Shown here: positions 50,165 through 59,180 of the stretch, one piece after another | Layout: each line of letters begins with the position of its first letter | How positions within the stretch are numbered: the first letter of the stretch is position 1 | NCBI RefSeq assembly: GCF_902497875.1 | Contig: NZ_CABVHY010000033.1 | Span: 1-64,000 of the forward strand | DNA from: Pseudomonas fluorescens | Lineage (GTDB): Bacteria > Pseudomonadota > Gammaproteobacteria > Pseudomonadales > Pseudomonadaceae | Direction of reading: 5' to 3' | DNA length: 64,000 bases | The notes under the pieces: generated by a model | What the model was told of the DNA's origin: nothing | The model's input: the letters and a program-made list of their open reading frames with translations, nothing else | Databases searched by the model: none | Translations under genes and position numbers: made by a program

Positions 50165-52729
50165 TCAAACCTTGCGCATCCCTATCCGTCGACACATGTC
50201 AGCGGTGATGGTCTGTCGGGTTTTCTTCAGGTCCGCCCAGGGTTCGTCACCAACGTCGACCAAGCGCTCATACACAGTGTGCAGATTCCATTGATTGCCC
50301 CCCTTCAGCTGCGCGACCTCTTCGCGAAAGATCGGTACCGACACCGGCAGCCCTTCGCGAGTGCGCACGGCGTAGGCACAGATGGTGGTAGCGCCAAGGC
50401 CATTGCGCAGGTAGTCGATGAAAATTCGCCCCACCCGATTTTTCGGTCCGGATACCGCGGAAAATCGATCGGGCAACAGCTTGGCCATGTGGCTGACTAT
50501 CGCGTGGCTGAAATCCTTGACCTCATCCCAGCCAAGTTTGCGGGTGAGCGGCACGATCAGGTGGATGCCCTTCCCACCGCTGGTCTTGAGGAATGCCTTG
50601 AGTCCCAGTTCATCGAGCACCGAGAGGGTTAACTGCGTCGCTTCGACCATGCTTTTCCAGGGCAATGCCGGGTCGGGGTCGAGATCAAGGACAAATCGGT
50701 CGGGCTTGTCCAGGTTGTCAGAGGTGGCGTTCCAGGTGTGCAACTCCACCGTGCTCATCTGCACCGCCCCGACCAGGGCTTCGATGTTATTGATCATCAT
50801 CACCGGCTGCCCGGTGACGTCCTTGTCCAGAGTAACGATCCCCGGAATGGCCAGGCGCTCCGCATTTTTCTGGAAGAACAATTCCCCGGCAATGCCTTCG
50901 GGCGCCCGAACCAGTGCCACCGGTCGATTCTTGAGCTGAGGCAGGATCCACTCGGCGACGCTGGCGTAGTACTCCGCAAGCTGCACTTTGGTGGTGCCGC
51001 TGGTGGCATCGATGATTCGGTCGGGGTGGGTGATGCGCACTTTGCCGGTACCCGACGCAGCTTGGGTTGAGGCGACCTTGGCGGGTGGTTTTTTCGCAGC
51101 GCTGGCTGGTTTTTTCATATCCTTCGGGCGCTCCTCAGTAATATCCCTGGCAGGTTTATCGTCACGCAGCCCATGAAATACCCCATGGCGTACCGACCCA
51201 TCCTTGGTCATTTCGGCATAGGCGACTTCTGCCAACACATTCGGTTTCAGCCAATGCACGCCTTTAGCCTCAAAACCGCTCGGTGGATTGACCACCGCCG
51301 GTTTTTTCGTCTCCAGCGGCTTGAGTTGTTGATAAATGCTCTTGAGGGTTCCTTCGTTAAAGCCGGTCCCCACCTTCCCCGCATAGCGCAATTCGCCGCT
51401 GTCGGTATCATGCAACCCCAGAAGCAAGGCACCAAAGGCACTGCGCGCACCTTTGGGGTCGGTGTAACCAACCACCACAAACTCCTGTCGATGTTTGCAC
51501 TTGAGTTTGATCCAGTCACTGCTGCGCCGGGACACATAAGGCGAGCCAAGACGTTTGCCGATCAACCCTTCCATCTGCATTTCACAGGCACTGTTGAGCA
51601 AGGCTTCCGGGCCCTCGCCAAATGCCTCGGAGAACCGCAGAAGCGGTTCTTCGTTAAGGTTAAGCACCGTCGCCAGGGCGGCCCTTCGTTCCTCGACGGG
51701 CACCTCTCGCAGGTCAACGCCATTGAGGTAAGGCAAGTCGAACAGGTAGTAAACGATGCCGCCACTGCGACCTGAGTCAAAGGCGTTTTGCAGGGCCTGA
51801 AAATCCGGGACTCCCTGCTCGTTGGCCACCACCATTTCACCGTCAAGCCAGGCTGACTCCAGACCAAGGGCAGCCAGGGCCGCTGCTTGTTGGGGTAGCT
51901 TGTGAGTCCAGTCATGACCATTACGGGTGAACAGCTGGATTTCGCCGTGATCGACACGGGCCATGATTCGATAACCGTCGAACTTGATTTCATAGCTCCA
52001 GTCGCCGTCCGGCGCGCTGTCGACCAGTGTCGCCAGTTCCGGCTTGAGCAGTTCGGGCAGTTTGGCTTTGCGCGCGCCGGTCAATTGCGGCGATTTATAC
52101 TTTTGCGCAGGTGCCGGATTTTTTTTGATGGGTTTGGGTTTGTCCGTGCCTCGCGCCTTGGGGACGATCGTGCGGTCGCTAAGGACGCTGTCCGGCTCGG
52201 CCTTGACCACGTCATACTCGGCCTCGGGCTTCGCTGCATTGTCCTGATGCTTGATCAGAAACCATTGCTCTTGCTTGCCCGGCATGTGGGTGCGCACCAG
52301 GTTCCACAGGCCGCTGAGTTTTTCGCCCTGCAACTCGAACTTCAAACGGCCCTTTTCATAGGCTTTGGCAGGGTCTTCCTGAGGTATCCACACCCCACGG
52401 TCCCAGACAATCACATCGCCTGCGCCGTAATGCCCTTCGGGAATGCTGCCCTCGAACGTGACGTAATCGATCGGATGATCTTCGACGTGCACCGCCAGTC
52501 GCTTTACCTTGGGGTCCAGAGACGGTCCCTTTGGCACCGCCCAACTCTTGAGCGCGCCATCGAGCTCCAGCCGAAAATCGTAGTGCAGTCGAGAGGCATC
52601 GTGCTTTTGAATACAGAACTGCAAGGCGTGCGCAGTTTTTTTCGAGCGCTTTGCCGATTTGTTCGCCGCAGGTTCCGGCGTGGCGGCGAAGTCTCGCATG
52701 CGATTGTAGTCGTCCAGATTTTTGCTCAT
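50165..52729 (-). CDS. ligD: LigD, multi-domain DNA ligase D of bacterial NHEJ, 854 aa
   Basis: Three domains lie in the Pseudomonas order. The N-terminal 3'-phosphoesterase (about 35-165) has RLHYDFRLEL, HVEDHP and EGHYGAGDV. The ATP-dependent ligase (about 215-525) has the nucleotidyl lysine Lys249 in YEIKFDGYR and the GEMVVANEQG and GLIGKRLGSPY motifs. The polymerase/primase (about 565-850) has RAPEGIAGELFFQKN and the metal motif VLDLDPDPALP. With Ku it repairs double-strand breaks by end joining. No ku gene lies within the window, so it must be elsewhere. Confidence 0.96.
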   Translation of the reverse strand: MSKNLDDYNRMRDFAATPEPAANKSAKRSKKTAHALQFCIQKHDASRLHYDFRLELDGALKSWAVPKGPSLDPKVKRLAVHVEDHPIDYVTFEGSIPEGHYGAGDVIVWDRGVWIPQEDPAKAYEKGRLKFELQGEKLSGLWNLVRTHMPGKQEQWFLIKHQDNAAKPEAEYDVVKAEPDSVLSDRTIVPKARGTDKPKPIKKNPAPAQKYKSPQLTGARKAKLPELLKPELATLVDSAPDGDWSYEIKFDGYRIMARVDHGEIQLFTRNGHDWTHKLPQQAAALAALGLESAWLDGEMVVANEQGVPDFQALQNAFDSGRSGGIVYYLFDLPYLNGVDLREVPVEERRAALATVLNLNEEPLLRFSEAFGEGPEALLNSACEMQMEGLIGKRLGSPYVSRRSSDWIKLKCKHRQEFVVVGYTDPKGARSAFGALLLGLHDTDSGELRYAGKVGTGFNEGTLKSIYQQLKPLETKKPAVVNPPSGFEAKGVHWLKPNVLAEVAYAEMTKDGSVRHGVFHGLRDDKPARDITEERPKDMKKPASAAKKPPAKVASTQAASGTGKVRITHPDRIIDATSGTTKVQLAEYYASVAEWILPQLKNRPVALVRAPEGIAGELFFQKNAERLAIPGIVTLDKDVTGQPVMMINNIEALVGAVQMSTVELHTWNATSDNLDKPDRFVLDLDPDPALPWKSMVEATQLTLSVLDELGLKAFLKTSGGKGIHLIVPLTRKLGWDEVKDFSHAIVSHMAKLLPDRFSAVSGPKNRVGRIFIDYLRNGLGATTICAYAVRTREGLPVSVPIFREEVAQLKGGNQWNLHTVYERLVDVGDEPWADLKKTRQTITADMCRRIGMRKV

Positions 52730-52804
52730 GGCTCACCTGCGGATCTCTCATACCTCTGCGCGCCTGCTCCAGCGACAATCCATGGGTGATGATCGCTTCC
52801 GGGC

Positions 52805-53227
52805 TCACTCCCAACGACCGCCCGCCATTTCGCAGTCTTTGCGTGCCTGTGGCAGGTGCGCGGTCTGGTAGTAATAGGTGACCACCTGCGCGCCTTGGGG
52901 AATGTTCAGCGGATCCTGCCCGGGTGCCTTGCTCGTCGCGTGCGGATTGGCCAGCCCCTCCTGGGTCAGTGTCGCGATGCAGCTGCCGACCGAGCCGGTC
53001 TGGCACTGGGCGACCTGGCGTTTTTCACTGGTGAGCATTTCCTTGCTCTCGTTGCTGCATGACCAATCGATTGCCTCCGGCGGCACACCGGTGAACCGGT
53101 AACAGGTATGGGTTTCAACACTCGGCACCGCGCTGCTTTGCGAGCGGGTGACAACATCGCAGGCAGCGCCATGGCTGTAGCTGCTGACCAGCATGGCCAA
53201 CCCGAGAATGAAGGTGTGCGTGTTCAT
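52805..53227 (-). CDS. Exported six-cysteine hypothetical protein, 140 aa
   Basis: Residues 1-20 form a signal peptide (FILGLAMLVSSYSHGA). The mature part has six cysteines (ACDVV, HTCYR, WSCSN, AQCQT, GSCIA, KDCEM), consistent with three disulfides, and it is probably periplasmic. There is no lipobox and no recognised domain. The stop lies 75 bp from the ligD start on the same strand. Confidence 0.7.
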   Translation of the reverse strand: MNTHTFILGLAMLVSSYSHGAACDVVTRSQSSAVPSVETHTCYRFTGVPPEAIDWSCSNESKEMLTSEKRQVAQCQTGSVGSCIATLTQEGLANPHATSKAPGQDPLNIPQGAQVVTYYYQTAHLPQARKDCEMAGGRWE

Positions 53228-53299
53228 GTCTGCCTGCCTTGATGCTTGCGGCTGTGCCGAAGACGGGCACCGGGACGCCGGCCTTCGGCTAACCTGCGG

Positions 53300-53815
53300 T
53301 TATGGATTGGCCTGACTACCGCCATGCGCTGCGGCCAGCGCCTTGGCTTTCTCCAGGTGCTCTTGCAACGTTGGCAATGTCTGTTGGGCAAAGGCCTTGA
53401 GTTCGGCATCGGTGCCGTCTTTGGCATAATCCTGGAACAAGCTGATAGCCGCTTCGTGGGCATTGACCTGATTCTTGGCATAGGCCTGGTCGAAGGACTT
53501 GGCGTTACGCAACTCAAGGATCATCGCTTTGGCTTTGTCCATCAGCTCGGCATCGGTAGAGACTTTGAGCTGTTTGCTGGTGGCCAGTGTCTGGAGTTTC
53601 TCGCCGGCCTGTCCGTGATCCTTGATCATCATGTCAGCAAACGCTTTGACGTCGCTGGAGGTGCCCTTCTCCTTGGCCAGTTTTCCCGCCTCGACTTCGG
53701 CAACGCCTTTGGCCGATGCCTCTTCGACAAAATCATCAGCATCCTGGGCCGCATGCACCGCGCCAGCCAGTGTGAAAGCCAGAGCGAAAGCGCCGCTGCG
53801 CAACAGAGTATTCAT
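53300..53815 (-). CDS. DUF4142 exported ferritin-like protein, 171 aa
   Basis: The start at 53815 follows GAGGA; a longer frame lacks a signal peptide at its start. The signal (LLRSGAFALAFTLAGAVHAA) ends at about residue 23. The mature part is a helical bundle with the DUF4142 pattern: DDFVEEASAKGVAEVEAGKL, DVKAFADMMIKDHGQAGEKL, SFDQAYAKNQVNAHEAAISL. Such proteins are periplasmic with unknown function and often appear in stress-related clusters with Ku/LigD neighbours, as here. It is separated from the six-Cys protein by 72 bp. Confidence 0.9.
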   Translation of the reverse strand: MNTLLRSGAFALAFTLAGAVHAAQDADDFVEEASAKGVAEVEAGKLAKEKGTSSDVKAFADMMIKDHGQAGEKLQTLATSKQLKVSTDAELMDKAKAMILELRNAKSFDQAYAKNQVNAHEAAISLFQDYAKDGTDAELKAFAQQTLPTLQEHLEKAKALAAAHGGSQANP

Positions 53816-54040
53816 TATGAAGTCCTCGTCTCGTGGTTCCGGATTGTTTTGGTTACCGCTACCTGTATTGAGCCTCGGGTTTTTGCAGAGGTTCATCTTT
53901 TTGTTCAGTGGCACTGGCTGGTTGGAAGGAAATTCCATTCGTCGCCCCCCCGCACAATCACGTTCAACTTCGATGGGCGCAGAGTGGAGATACAGCAAAA
54001 CTAATGCACTTAAAGCGCATTATTATGAATTTGTAGGGGA

Positions 54041-54130
54041 TGCCGTTCATCGGCACACTGTGCTGGTTCCTGCCTCCCAAATGCTGGAACGTTCAAAGGG
54101 CTCTCTGGTGCTCCAGAGTGCTCTTTTTTT
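54041..54130 (+). promoter_or_regulatory. Structured leader ending in a terminator-like hairpin before the HPP gene
   Basis: Three successive hairpins can be drawn: TGCCG-TTCAT-CGGCA (54041-54055), GTTCC ... GGAAC (about 54065-54092), and GG(G)CTCTCTGG-TGCT-CCAGAGTGCTC (54098-54123) followed by seven T. It lies between the DUF4142 gene and the HPP gene, with the T-run 33 bp before the HPP start. It could be an attenuator or a terminator-controlled riboswitch. It does not match the fluoride, glycine or guanidine forms that I know. Confidence 0.45.
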
Positions 54131-54162
54131 GTCGGTTTTTTTGTCATTGGATCGTCTTCGTC

Positions 54163-54870
54163 ATGCTCGCTCGCTGGTTTCCTGCCGCCATCAACACCCG
54201 CCCCGCAGAATGGAGTCGTGCCGCCATCGGCATGTCCTTCGCCACTATGTTTAGCGTCTGGTGCTGCGCAAAGGTGTTCGGGATGGAAGTGGCGCTGCAC
54301 TTGATCGGTCCGCTGGGCGCTTCGGCGGTGTTGCTGTTTGCCGTGTCGTCCGGCGCGCTGGCTCAGCCGTGGTCGATTCTTGGCGGCTACTTCACCGCGG
54401 CGGTGATTTCGCTGTTGGTGGCTCACGTGCTCGGTCGGACCCTGGGCAGTGCGTGCCTGGCCGCCGGCATGGCCCTGATGCTGATGTGCTGGCTGCGTTG
54501 CCTGCATCCCCCGGCCGGAGCCCTGGCCCTGTTGCTGGTGCTGGCTGATCCTGCGACCATCGCCCTGGACTGGCTGGCCCTGGGCTCGGTCATGCTCAGC
54601 GCGTTGTGCATGCTGTTCAGCGCGCTGGCCTATAACAACCTGACGCGGATACGCTACCCGAAAAGCCATAACGAGAAGGTTCCGGTGGTTCCCGCCGATC
54701 ACCCACCCATAGACCCAGCAGGCATCACCGCCGAAGACCTGAAGCGCGCGCTGGAAGACATGCAAGAGTTCTTCGACGTGACCCCCGAGGACCTCGAGCT
54801 GCTGATCCACGCCAGCGAACTGCACGCCAGGCGCCGCAGCATCGGCGAAGTGCTGTCCAGCCGGGTCTGA
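54163..54870 (+). CDS. HPP-family integral membrane protein, 235 aa
   Basis: The start used is ATG at 54163 (MLARWFPAAINTRPAEW); the longer frame reads through the terminator-like hairpin at 54098-54130. Four membrane helices follow, with the family motif IGPLGASAVLLFAVSSGALAQP (read in parts) and the HPP triplet in LHPPAGALALLLVL. Members have been linked to nitrite or anion transport in phototrophs, but the substrate here is not known. After residue 155 a soluble tail with a DLKRALEDMQEFFDVTPEDL helix pair follows. It converges on astA, whose stop is 16 bp away. Confidence 0.88.
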   Translation: MLARWFPAAINTRPAEWSRAAIGMSFATMFSVWCCAKVFGMEVALHLIGPLGASAVLLFAVSSGALAQPWSILGGYFTAAVISLLVAHVLGRTLGSACLAAGMALMLMCWLRCLHPPAGALALLLVLADPATIALDWLALGSVMLSALCMLFSALAYNNLTRIRYPKSHNEKVPVVPADHPPIDPAGITAEDLKRALEDMQEFFDVTPEDLELLIHASELHARRRSIGEVLSSRV

Positions 54871-54886
54871 ATCTGTTGGTGCTTGC

Positions 54887-55921
54887 TCAGGCCGCCGCCA
54901 ATTGCCGCGCCGGTACCGCCAGACTCACCGCCCGTACCGAAGTCCCGGCAGTCAAACCGAGGGCCTTCGCGGTGTCCACATCGACAATCAAGGTGCCTGC
55001 AGCAACCCGTGCCGGGGCGGCGGTGATCCGGCAATCGGCGAACTGACGGTTGTGAATCAAATACGGCACTGCCTGATCGCCGGGTGTGCCGATACTCAAC
55101 TGCAACACCTGGCTGTCACGCACCGCACGGATGTCGCCGGTGGCACACTCGATCAACGGCCCGCCGTCAAAGATATCGATGTAATCCTTGTGGTCGAAAC
55201 CTTCGGCCTTGAGCATGCCCAGCGCCGGTTCGGTATTGGGGTGAACCCGACCGATCGCCGAACGCGCCGCTTCCGGCAGCAGACAGGTCGGTAGCGGGAA
55301 CTTGGGCATCAACTCGGCAATAAAGGTCTTGTTGCCAAGGCCGGTGAGGTAGTCGGCATCGGCAAAGTCCATCTTGAAGAAATGCCGCCCCAGACCTTCC
55401 CAGAATGGCGAAACACCCTCCTCGTCCGAATAGCCGCGCATTTCGGCGATCACCTTGTCGCCGAATTGCTGACGAAACTCGGCCAGGAACAGAAAACGCG
55501 CCTTCGACAGCAATCGCCCATTGAGCCCATTGCGGTGGTCGGCATGCAGGAACAATGAGCACAGCTCCGAATGGCCGGTCATGTCATTGCCCAGGAACAG
55601 TGTCGGCAGCTGCTGGTTGATGCCGAGACTTTTCGATGCGGCGACAAACAGCCCGAGGCGGTAGTTGTACCAGGGCTCGCGCATCCCGACGGCTCCGGCC
55701 AGGGCACAGATGCCGATGGCCTGGCCGTTGTCCGCTTCCAGCACAAACAGATAGTCGGCATCGGCTCGCTCAGCCTCGCCGGCGAAGGTTTTTTCCGCCC
55801 ATTCCAGACGCTGGCGCAAGCGCACTGCATCCGCCGGCAAGGTGGTCAAACCGGTGCCGGCACTGTGGGCCAGGGTCAGCAGGGCCGGTAAATCGGCCAT
55901 GGTTGCAGGACGGACGATCAT
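54887..55921 (-). CDS. astA: Arginine/ornithine N-succinyltransferase-family protein (AstA-like), 344 aa
   Basis: The protein starts MIVRPATMADLPALLTLAHSAG and has the family blocks NYRLGLFVAASKSLGI, FLGNDMTGHSELCSLFLHAD, RGYSDEEGVSPFWEGLGRHF and DGGPLIEC. AstA transfers succinyl groups from succinyl-CoA to arginine or ornithine, the first step of the AST pathway. Only this enzyme of the pathway is here; astBCDE are absent. It overlaps ctlX by 4 bp, so the two are translationally coupled. Confidence 0.9.
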   Translation of the reverse strand: MIVRPATMADLPALLTLAHSAGTGLTTLPADAVRLRQRLEWAEKTFAGEAERADADYLFVLEADNGQAIGICALAGAVGMREPWYNYRLGLFVAASKSLGINQQLPTLFLGNDMTGHSELCSLFLHADHRNGLNGRLLSKARFLFLAEFRQQFGDKVIAEMRGYSDEEGVSPFWEGLGRHFFKMDFADADYLTGLGNKTFIAELMPKFPLPTCLLPEAARSAIGRVHPNTEPALGMLKAEGFDHKDYIDIFDGGPLIECATGDIRAVRDSQVLQLSIGTPGDQAVPYLIHNRQFADCRITAAPARVAAGTLIVDVDTAKALGLTAGTSVRAVSLAVPARQLAAA

Positions 55922-56859
55922 CGCAGTTGCTCCGCTGTGGTTTCAGGTTTTTTAGGTAGATAGACTTCCGCCAGCATGCAGCGCGCGCTGCCGCCGCCGA
56001 TGCGTTCGATGGTGTCGATGTTCACTGGCAGCGGTTTGGCGTGACGCTCGATCAGCTTGTGTTGGGTGGCATCCAGTGATTGCCAGGCCGTGCGCGACAT
56101 CACCAGCAAGGGTTCGCCCGCGGCGTTATGGACTTCGAGCATGTTGCCCGCAAAAGACTCAAGCTGCTCCCAGCTCAGCGCCATCACCTGCTTGCCACTG
56201 TCTTGCAAGCGCGCCTGCAACGTCGAGCGCTCGCCCGCATCGCGGACCGACTCCAGGCAGGCGACCGCGAGGCTGCTGCCCACGCTCATCATCACATTGG
56301 TGTGGTAAATGGCGACGCCTTGGCGGTCCAGCGCATTGAACGCGCAAAGCTCATAGCCCAGATGATCAACCAACTGATTCAGGGCCCGGGCATGGGTGCG
56401 CGTGGAATAGCCGGCGTAACAAATGCGCTGCTGACGATCGAGCACCATGCTGCCGGTGCCCTCGAGGAACACTTCCTGCTGTTCCAGGCTGGACAGATCC
56501 AGCAACTGCTCGACCCGGTACTCGTCGCGCAACCAGTCCAGCACGCCCTTGTCCCGCTCGAGGCGCCGGTTATGGCCTTGCATCGGGTACAGCACCAAGG
56601 TGCCGTCAGGATGACTGCTCCAGCAATTGTTGGGGAAAATCGAGTCGGGGGTGTGTGGCGCTTCGCTGTCGTTGTGCACCATCACGGTGACACCCTGCTC
56701 CCGCAGCGCGGCGACATAGCCATCGAACTCTTGCAGCGCCTTGAGCTGCACATCTTCGGCAGCCGCTGCCGGGCGCTGGAAATGGTTGTTGGCCGCGGTG
56801 TCCTGATTGAAGGAGAAACGTGTCGGGCGAATCATCAAAACGGTATTGGTGGTTTGCAT
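55918..56859 (-). CDS. ctlX: Citrulline utilization hydrolase CtlX, 313 aa
   Basis: The start at 56859 (MQTTNTVLMIRPTRFSFNQD) gives the family length. The arginine-deiminase-like fold is visible: SIFPNNCWSSHPDGTLVLYP, FLEGTGSMVLDRQ, HTNVMMSVGSSLAVACLES and the C-terminal GGGSARCMLAEVYLP, which carries the catalytic cysteine. Family members split citrulline into ornithine, carbon dioxide and ammonia. The stop overlaps astA, which could then succinylate the ornithine. A REPIN (57001-57105) lies upstream. Confidence 0.88.
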   Translation of the reverse strand: MQTTNTVLMIRPTRFSFNQDTAANNHFQRPAAAAEDVQLKALQEFDGYVAALREQGVTVMVHNDSEAPHTPDSIFPNNCWSSHPDGTLVLYPMQGHNRRLERDKGVLDWLRDEYRVEQLLDLSSLEQQEVFLEGTGSMVLDRQQRICYAGYSTRTHARALNQLVDHLGYELCAFNALDRQGVAIYHTNVMMSVGSSLAVACLESVRDAGERSTLQARLQDSGKQVMALSWEQLESFAGNMLEVHNAAGEPLLVMSRTAWQSLDATQHKLIERHAKPLPVNIDTIERIGGGSARCMLAEVYLPKKPETTAEQLR

Positions 56860-57000
56860 AGGCACAGAATCAATGAGGGTTGAGAGGGGCTCATTGTCTG
56901 ATTCGGCACCGGGAAAACCCGGCTGATAATGGGGGTCGGGGTGATGGAAATGGCTGAAAGCGAGGGGGTAGGCAGCCGATTCGGTGAGGGCCGGGAAGAT

Positions 57001-57105
57001 CAAAAGATCGCAGCCTTCGGCAGCTCCTACGCGAGGTTTGTGTTCAACCCGTAATATCGGGTGTACCCGGTCGGCGTAGGAGCTGCCGAAGGCTGCGATC
57101 TTTTG
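57001..57105. repeat. REPIN, AGCTGCCG type, 105 bp
   Basis: CAAAAGATCGCAGCCTTCGGC-AGCTCCTACG and CGTAGGAGCTGCCGAAGGCTGCGATCTTTTG face each other across about 45 bp. It lies between the Lrp-type regulator and ctlX. Confidence 0.9.
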
Positions 57106-57136
57106 GCGGCCTCACAGACAACGATTGTAGCCAGGC

Positions 57137-57616
57137 TTACTCCATCGACGTCTTGACCATGGCCAATTCTGGATGGCTGACCAGCTTGTCGATATGCAAC
57201 TCCGAATCATCGAACCAGGTTTCGGTCAGCACCCGATAGTGCTCCATGTCCCGACAGCGCATGCGCAGGCTGTAGTCGAAAGCACCGCTGATCAAGCGGC
57301 ATTCAAGCACCTGCGGACAGGCACGGACCTTGGCTTCGAAGGCTTTCTGCGCCGCCCGCCCGCTCTGGTTCGACAGCGCCACCAGCACCAGCAACGACAA
57401 CCCCGGTGTCAGCTTCTTTTCGTCAAGAATCGCCCCGTAGCCGCGGATAACGCCGAGCTGTTCGAGCTTGCGCACCCGTTCCAGGCACGGCCTGGGTGTC
57501 AGGTGGACCCGCTCGGAAAGCTTCTGATAGGTGATGCGCCCATCGTGGCGCAGCACCTCAATGATTGCCTGATCGATACGATCAAGCACGATCGACAGAT
57601 CGCGGATATCCGCCAT
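57137..57616 (-). CDS. Lrp/AsnC-family transcriptional regulator, 159 aa
   Basis: The N-terminal winged helix-turn-helix (LDRIDQAIIEVLRHDGRITY; LSERVHLTPRPCLERVRKLE) is followed by the AsnC/Lrp ligand-binding (RAM) domain (VIRGYGAILDEKKLTPGLS; CPQVLECRLISGAFDYSLRM). Such proteins bind an amino acid and control its transport and breakdown. It stands between ctlX-astA and the ABC transporter, all on the minus strand, so it is the best local candidate to regulate both. The length is normal. Confidence 0.92.
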   Translation of the reverse strand: MADIRDLSIVLDRIDQAIIEVLRHDGRITYQKLSERVHLTPRPCLERVRKLEQLGVIRGYGAILDEKKLTPGLSLLVLVALSNQSGRAAQKAFEAKVRACPQVLECRLISGAFDYSLRMRCRDMEHYRVLTETWFDDSELHIDKLVSHPELAMVKTSME

Positions 57617-57628
57617 GTACGTCTTGCC

Positions 57629-58390
57629 TCACTTCAAACGGCCCGATAAAAATTGCTGCAAACGCTCGCTTTGCGGCTGATCGAGAATCTCTGCACTGCC
57701 CTGCTCCTCGACCCGACCTTGATGCAGAAACAGCACCTGGCTGGACACTTGTCGGGCAAAACCCATTTCGTGGGTCACCATCAGCATGGTACGACCTTCC
57801 TCTGCCAGCGCCTGTATTACCTTTAGTACTTCCCCCACCAGTTCCGGATCGAGTGCCGAGGTCGGCTCGTCGAACAGCAGAATTTGCGGTTCCACCGCCA
57901 GGGCCCGGGCAATCGCCACTCGCTGCTGCTGACCGCCGGATAGAAACGCCGGGTATTGCTCGGCGACTCGTTGTGGCAAACCGACTTTGTCCAGATACGC
58001 ACGGGCGCTCGTCTCGGCATCCTTGCGGCTGATGCCCAGCACGCGGCATGGCGCCAGCGTGATGTTTTCCAGAACCGTCAGGTGGCTCCACAGATTGAAA
58101 TGCTGGAACACCATGGCCAGGCGCGTGCGCAGCCGCTGCAACTGCGCCGGGCTCGATACTCGCATACCGCCTGCGGCTGGCCGGGTGGCGATCCGTTCAC
58201 CGTCCAGTTCGATGGAACCTTCGTCCGCCCGCTCAAGGAAGTTGATACAACGCAACATGGTGCTTTTCCCGGAGCCACTGGCGCCGATCATGCTCACCAC
58301 ATCGCCGGCCCGCGCTTTCAACGAGACGCCCTTGAGCACCTCATTGTCACCAAAACGTTTATACAGATTTTCGACTGTCAGTTTGTACAT
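57629..58390 (-). CDS. Polar amino-acid ABC transporter ATPase (HisP-like), 253 aa
   Basis: The start at 58390 (MYKLTVENLYKRFGDNEVL) fits the family, and an extension of 17 residues would lack a ribosome site. Walker A GASGSGKST lies at about 36-44, signature LSGGQQQRVAIARAL at about 150, Walker B LLFDEPTSALDPELV. The HisP/GlnQ-type spacing is kept. It energises the import system formed with the two permeases and binding protein upstream on the same strand, 79 bp away from the nearer permease. Confidence 0.95.
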   Translation of the reverse strand: MYKLTVENLYKRFGDNEVLKGVSLKARAGDVVSMIGASGSGKSTMLRCINFLERADEGSIELDGERIATRPAAGGMRVSSPAQLQRLRTRLAMVFQHFNLWSHLTVLENITLAPCRVLGISRKDAETSARAYLDKVGLPQRVAEQYPAFLSGGQQQRVAIARALAVEPQILLFDEPTSALDPELVGEVLKVIQALAEEGRTMLMVTHEMGFARQVSSQVLFLHQGRVEEQGSAEILDQPQSERLQQFLSGRLK

Positions 58391-58469
58391 GAAAGACTCC
58401 TGGAGCCGGACCGCTGTCGGCACAGCTCTGGACAGAAACAAGGGAAGTGAAAAAGCGTCGGCAACGGCT

Positions 58470-59180
58470 TCAGTGAGCCGGCCCGAGAAAGCTCAGCCAG
58501 CGCTTCTCGGCCAGGCGGAATGCGCCCACCAGCCCGAAAGACAGCGCCAGGTACAACAGCGCGGCAATACCGAATGCCTGGAAGGTCATGAAGGTCGCGG
58601 AGTTGGCGTCGCGGGCGACCTTGAGGATGTCTGGAATGGTCGCGGTAAAGGCCACGGAAGTCGCATGCAGCATCAGGATCACTTCGTTGCTGTAATACGG
58701 CAGTGCCCGGCGCAACGCCGACGGCAGGATCAGCCGCAGGTACAAACGCCAGCCACTCAAGCCATAGGCTTGGGCCGCTTCGATTTCACCGTAGGGAATG
58801 CTGCGAATCGCCCCGGCGAAGATTTCCACGGTGTAGGCGCAGGTGTTGAGGGTGAACGCCAGCAAGGTGCAATTCATCGCATCGCGAAAAAAAGCTTCCA
58901 GCAGCGGCTGGGAACGAACCACTGCAATGCCGTAGATCCCGCTGTAGCAAATCAGCAACTGGATATACAGCGGCGTACCGCGAAACACATAGGTGAACAG
59001 CTGAACCGGCCAGCGCAGCACACCCCAGCGCGAAACCCGCAAAATCGCCAGGGGCAGCGAAAGAAAGAACCCGAGGACGATGCTTACGCACAGCAACCAC
59101 AAGGTCATTGCCAGCCCGGTGAAGTTATAGCCGTCGCTGAAGAGAAAGGGTTTCCAGTACTCCGAAAGCAACTCGATCAT
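58470..59180 (-). CDS. Polar amino-acid ABC permease (HisM-like), 236 aa
   Basis: This is a membrane protein with about five helices. The permease motif EAAQAYGLSGWRLYLRLILPSALRRALP (read in parts) is the EAA loop that touches the ATPase, and YVFRGTPLYIQLLI is the His/Glu/Gln permease fingerprint. It overlaps the second permease by 4 bp. It is one half of the channel of the transporter. Confidence 0.95.
   Translation of the reverse strand: MIELLSEYWKPFLFSDGYNFTGLAMTLWLLCVSIVLGFFLSLPLAILRVSRWGVLRWPVQLFTYVFRGTPLYIQLLICYSGIYGIAVVRSQPLLEAFFRDAMNCTLLAFTLNTCAYTVEIFAGAIRSIPYGEIEAAQAYGLSGWRLYLRLILPSALRRALPYYSNEVILMLHATSVAFTATIPDILKVARDANSATFMTFQAFGIAALLYLALSFGLVGAFRLAEKRWLSFLGPAH

Noticed and set aside
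54025..54095. Fluoride riboswitch before the HPP gene
   Set aside because: The GGGGATG start is suggestive, but the pairing partner and the conserved CTGATG...CCTAC part are missing.
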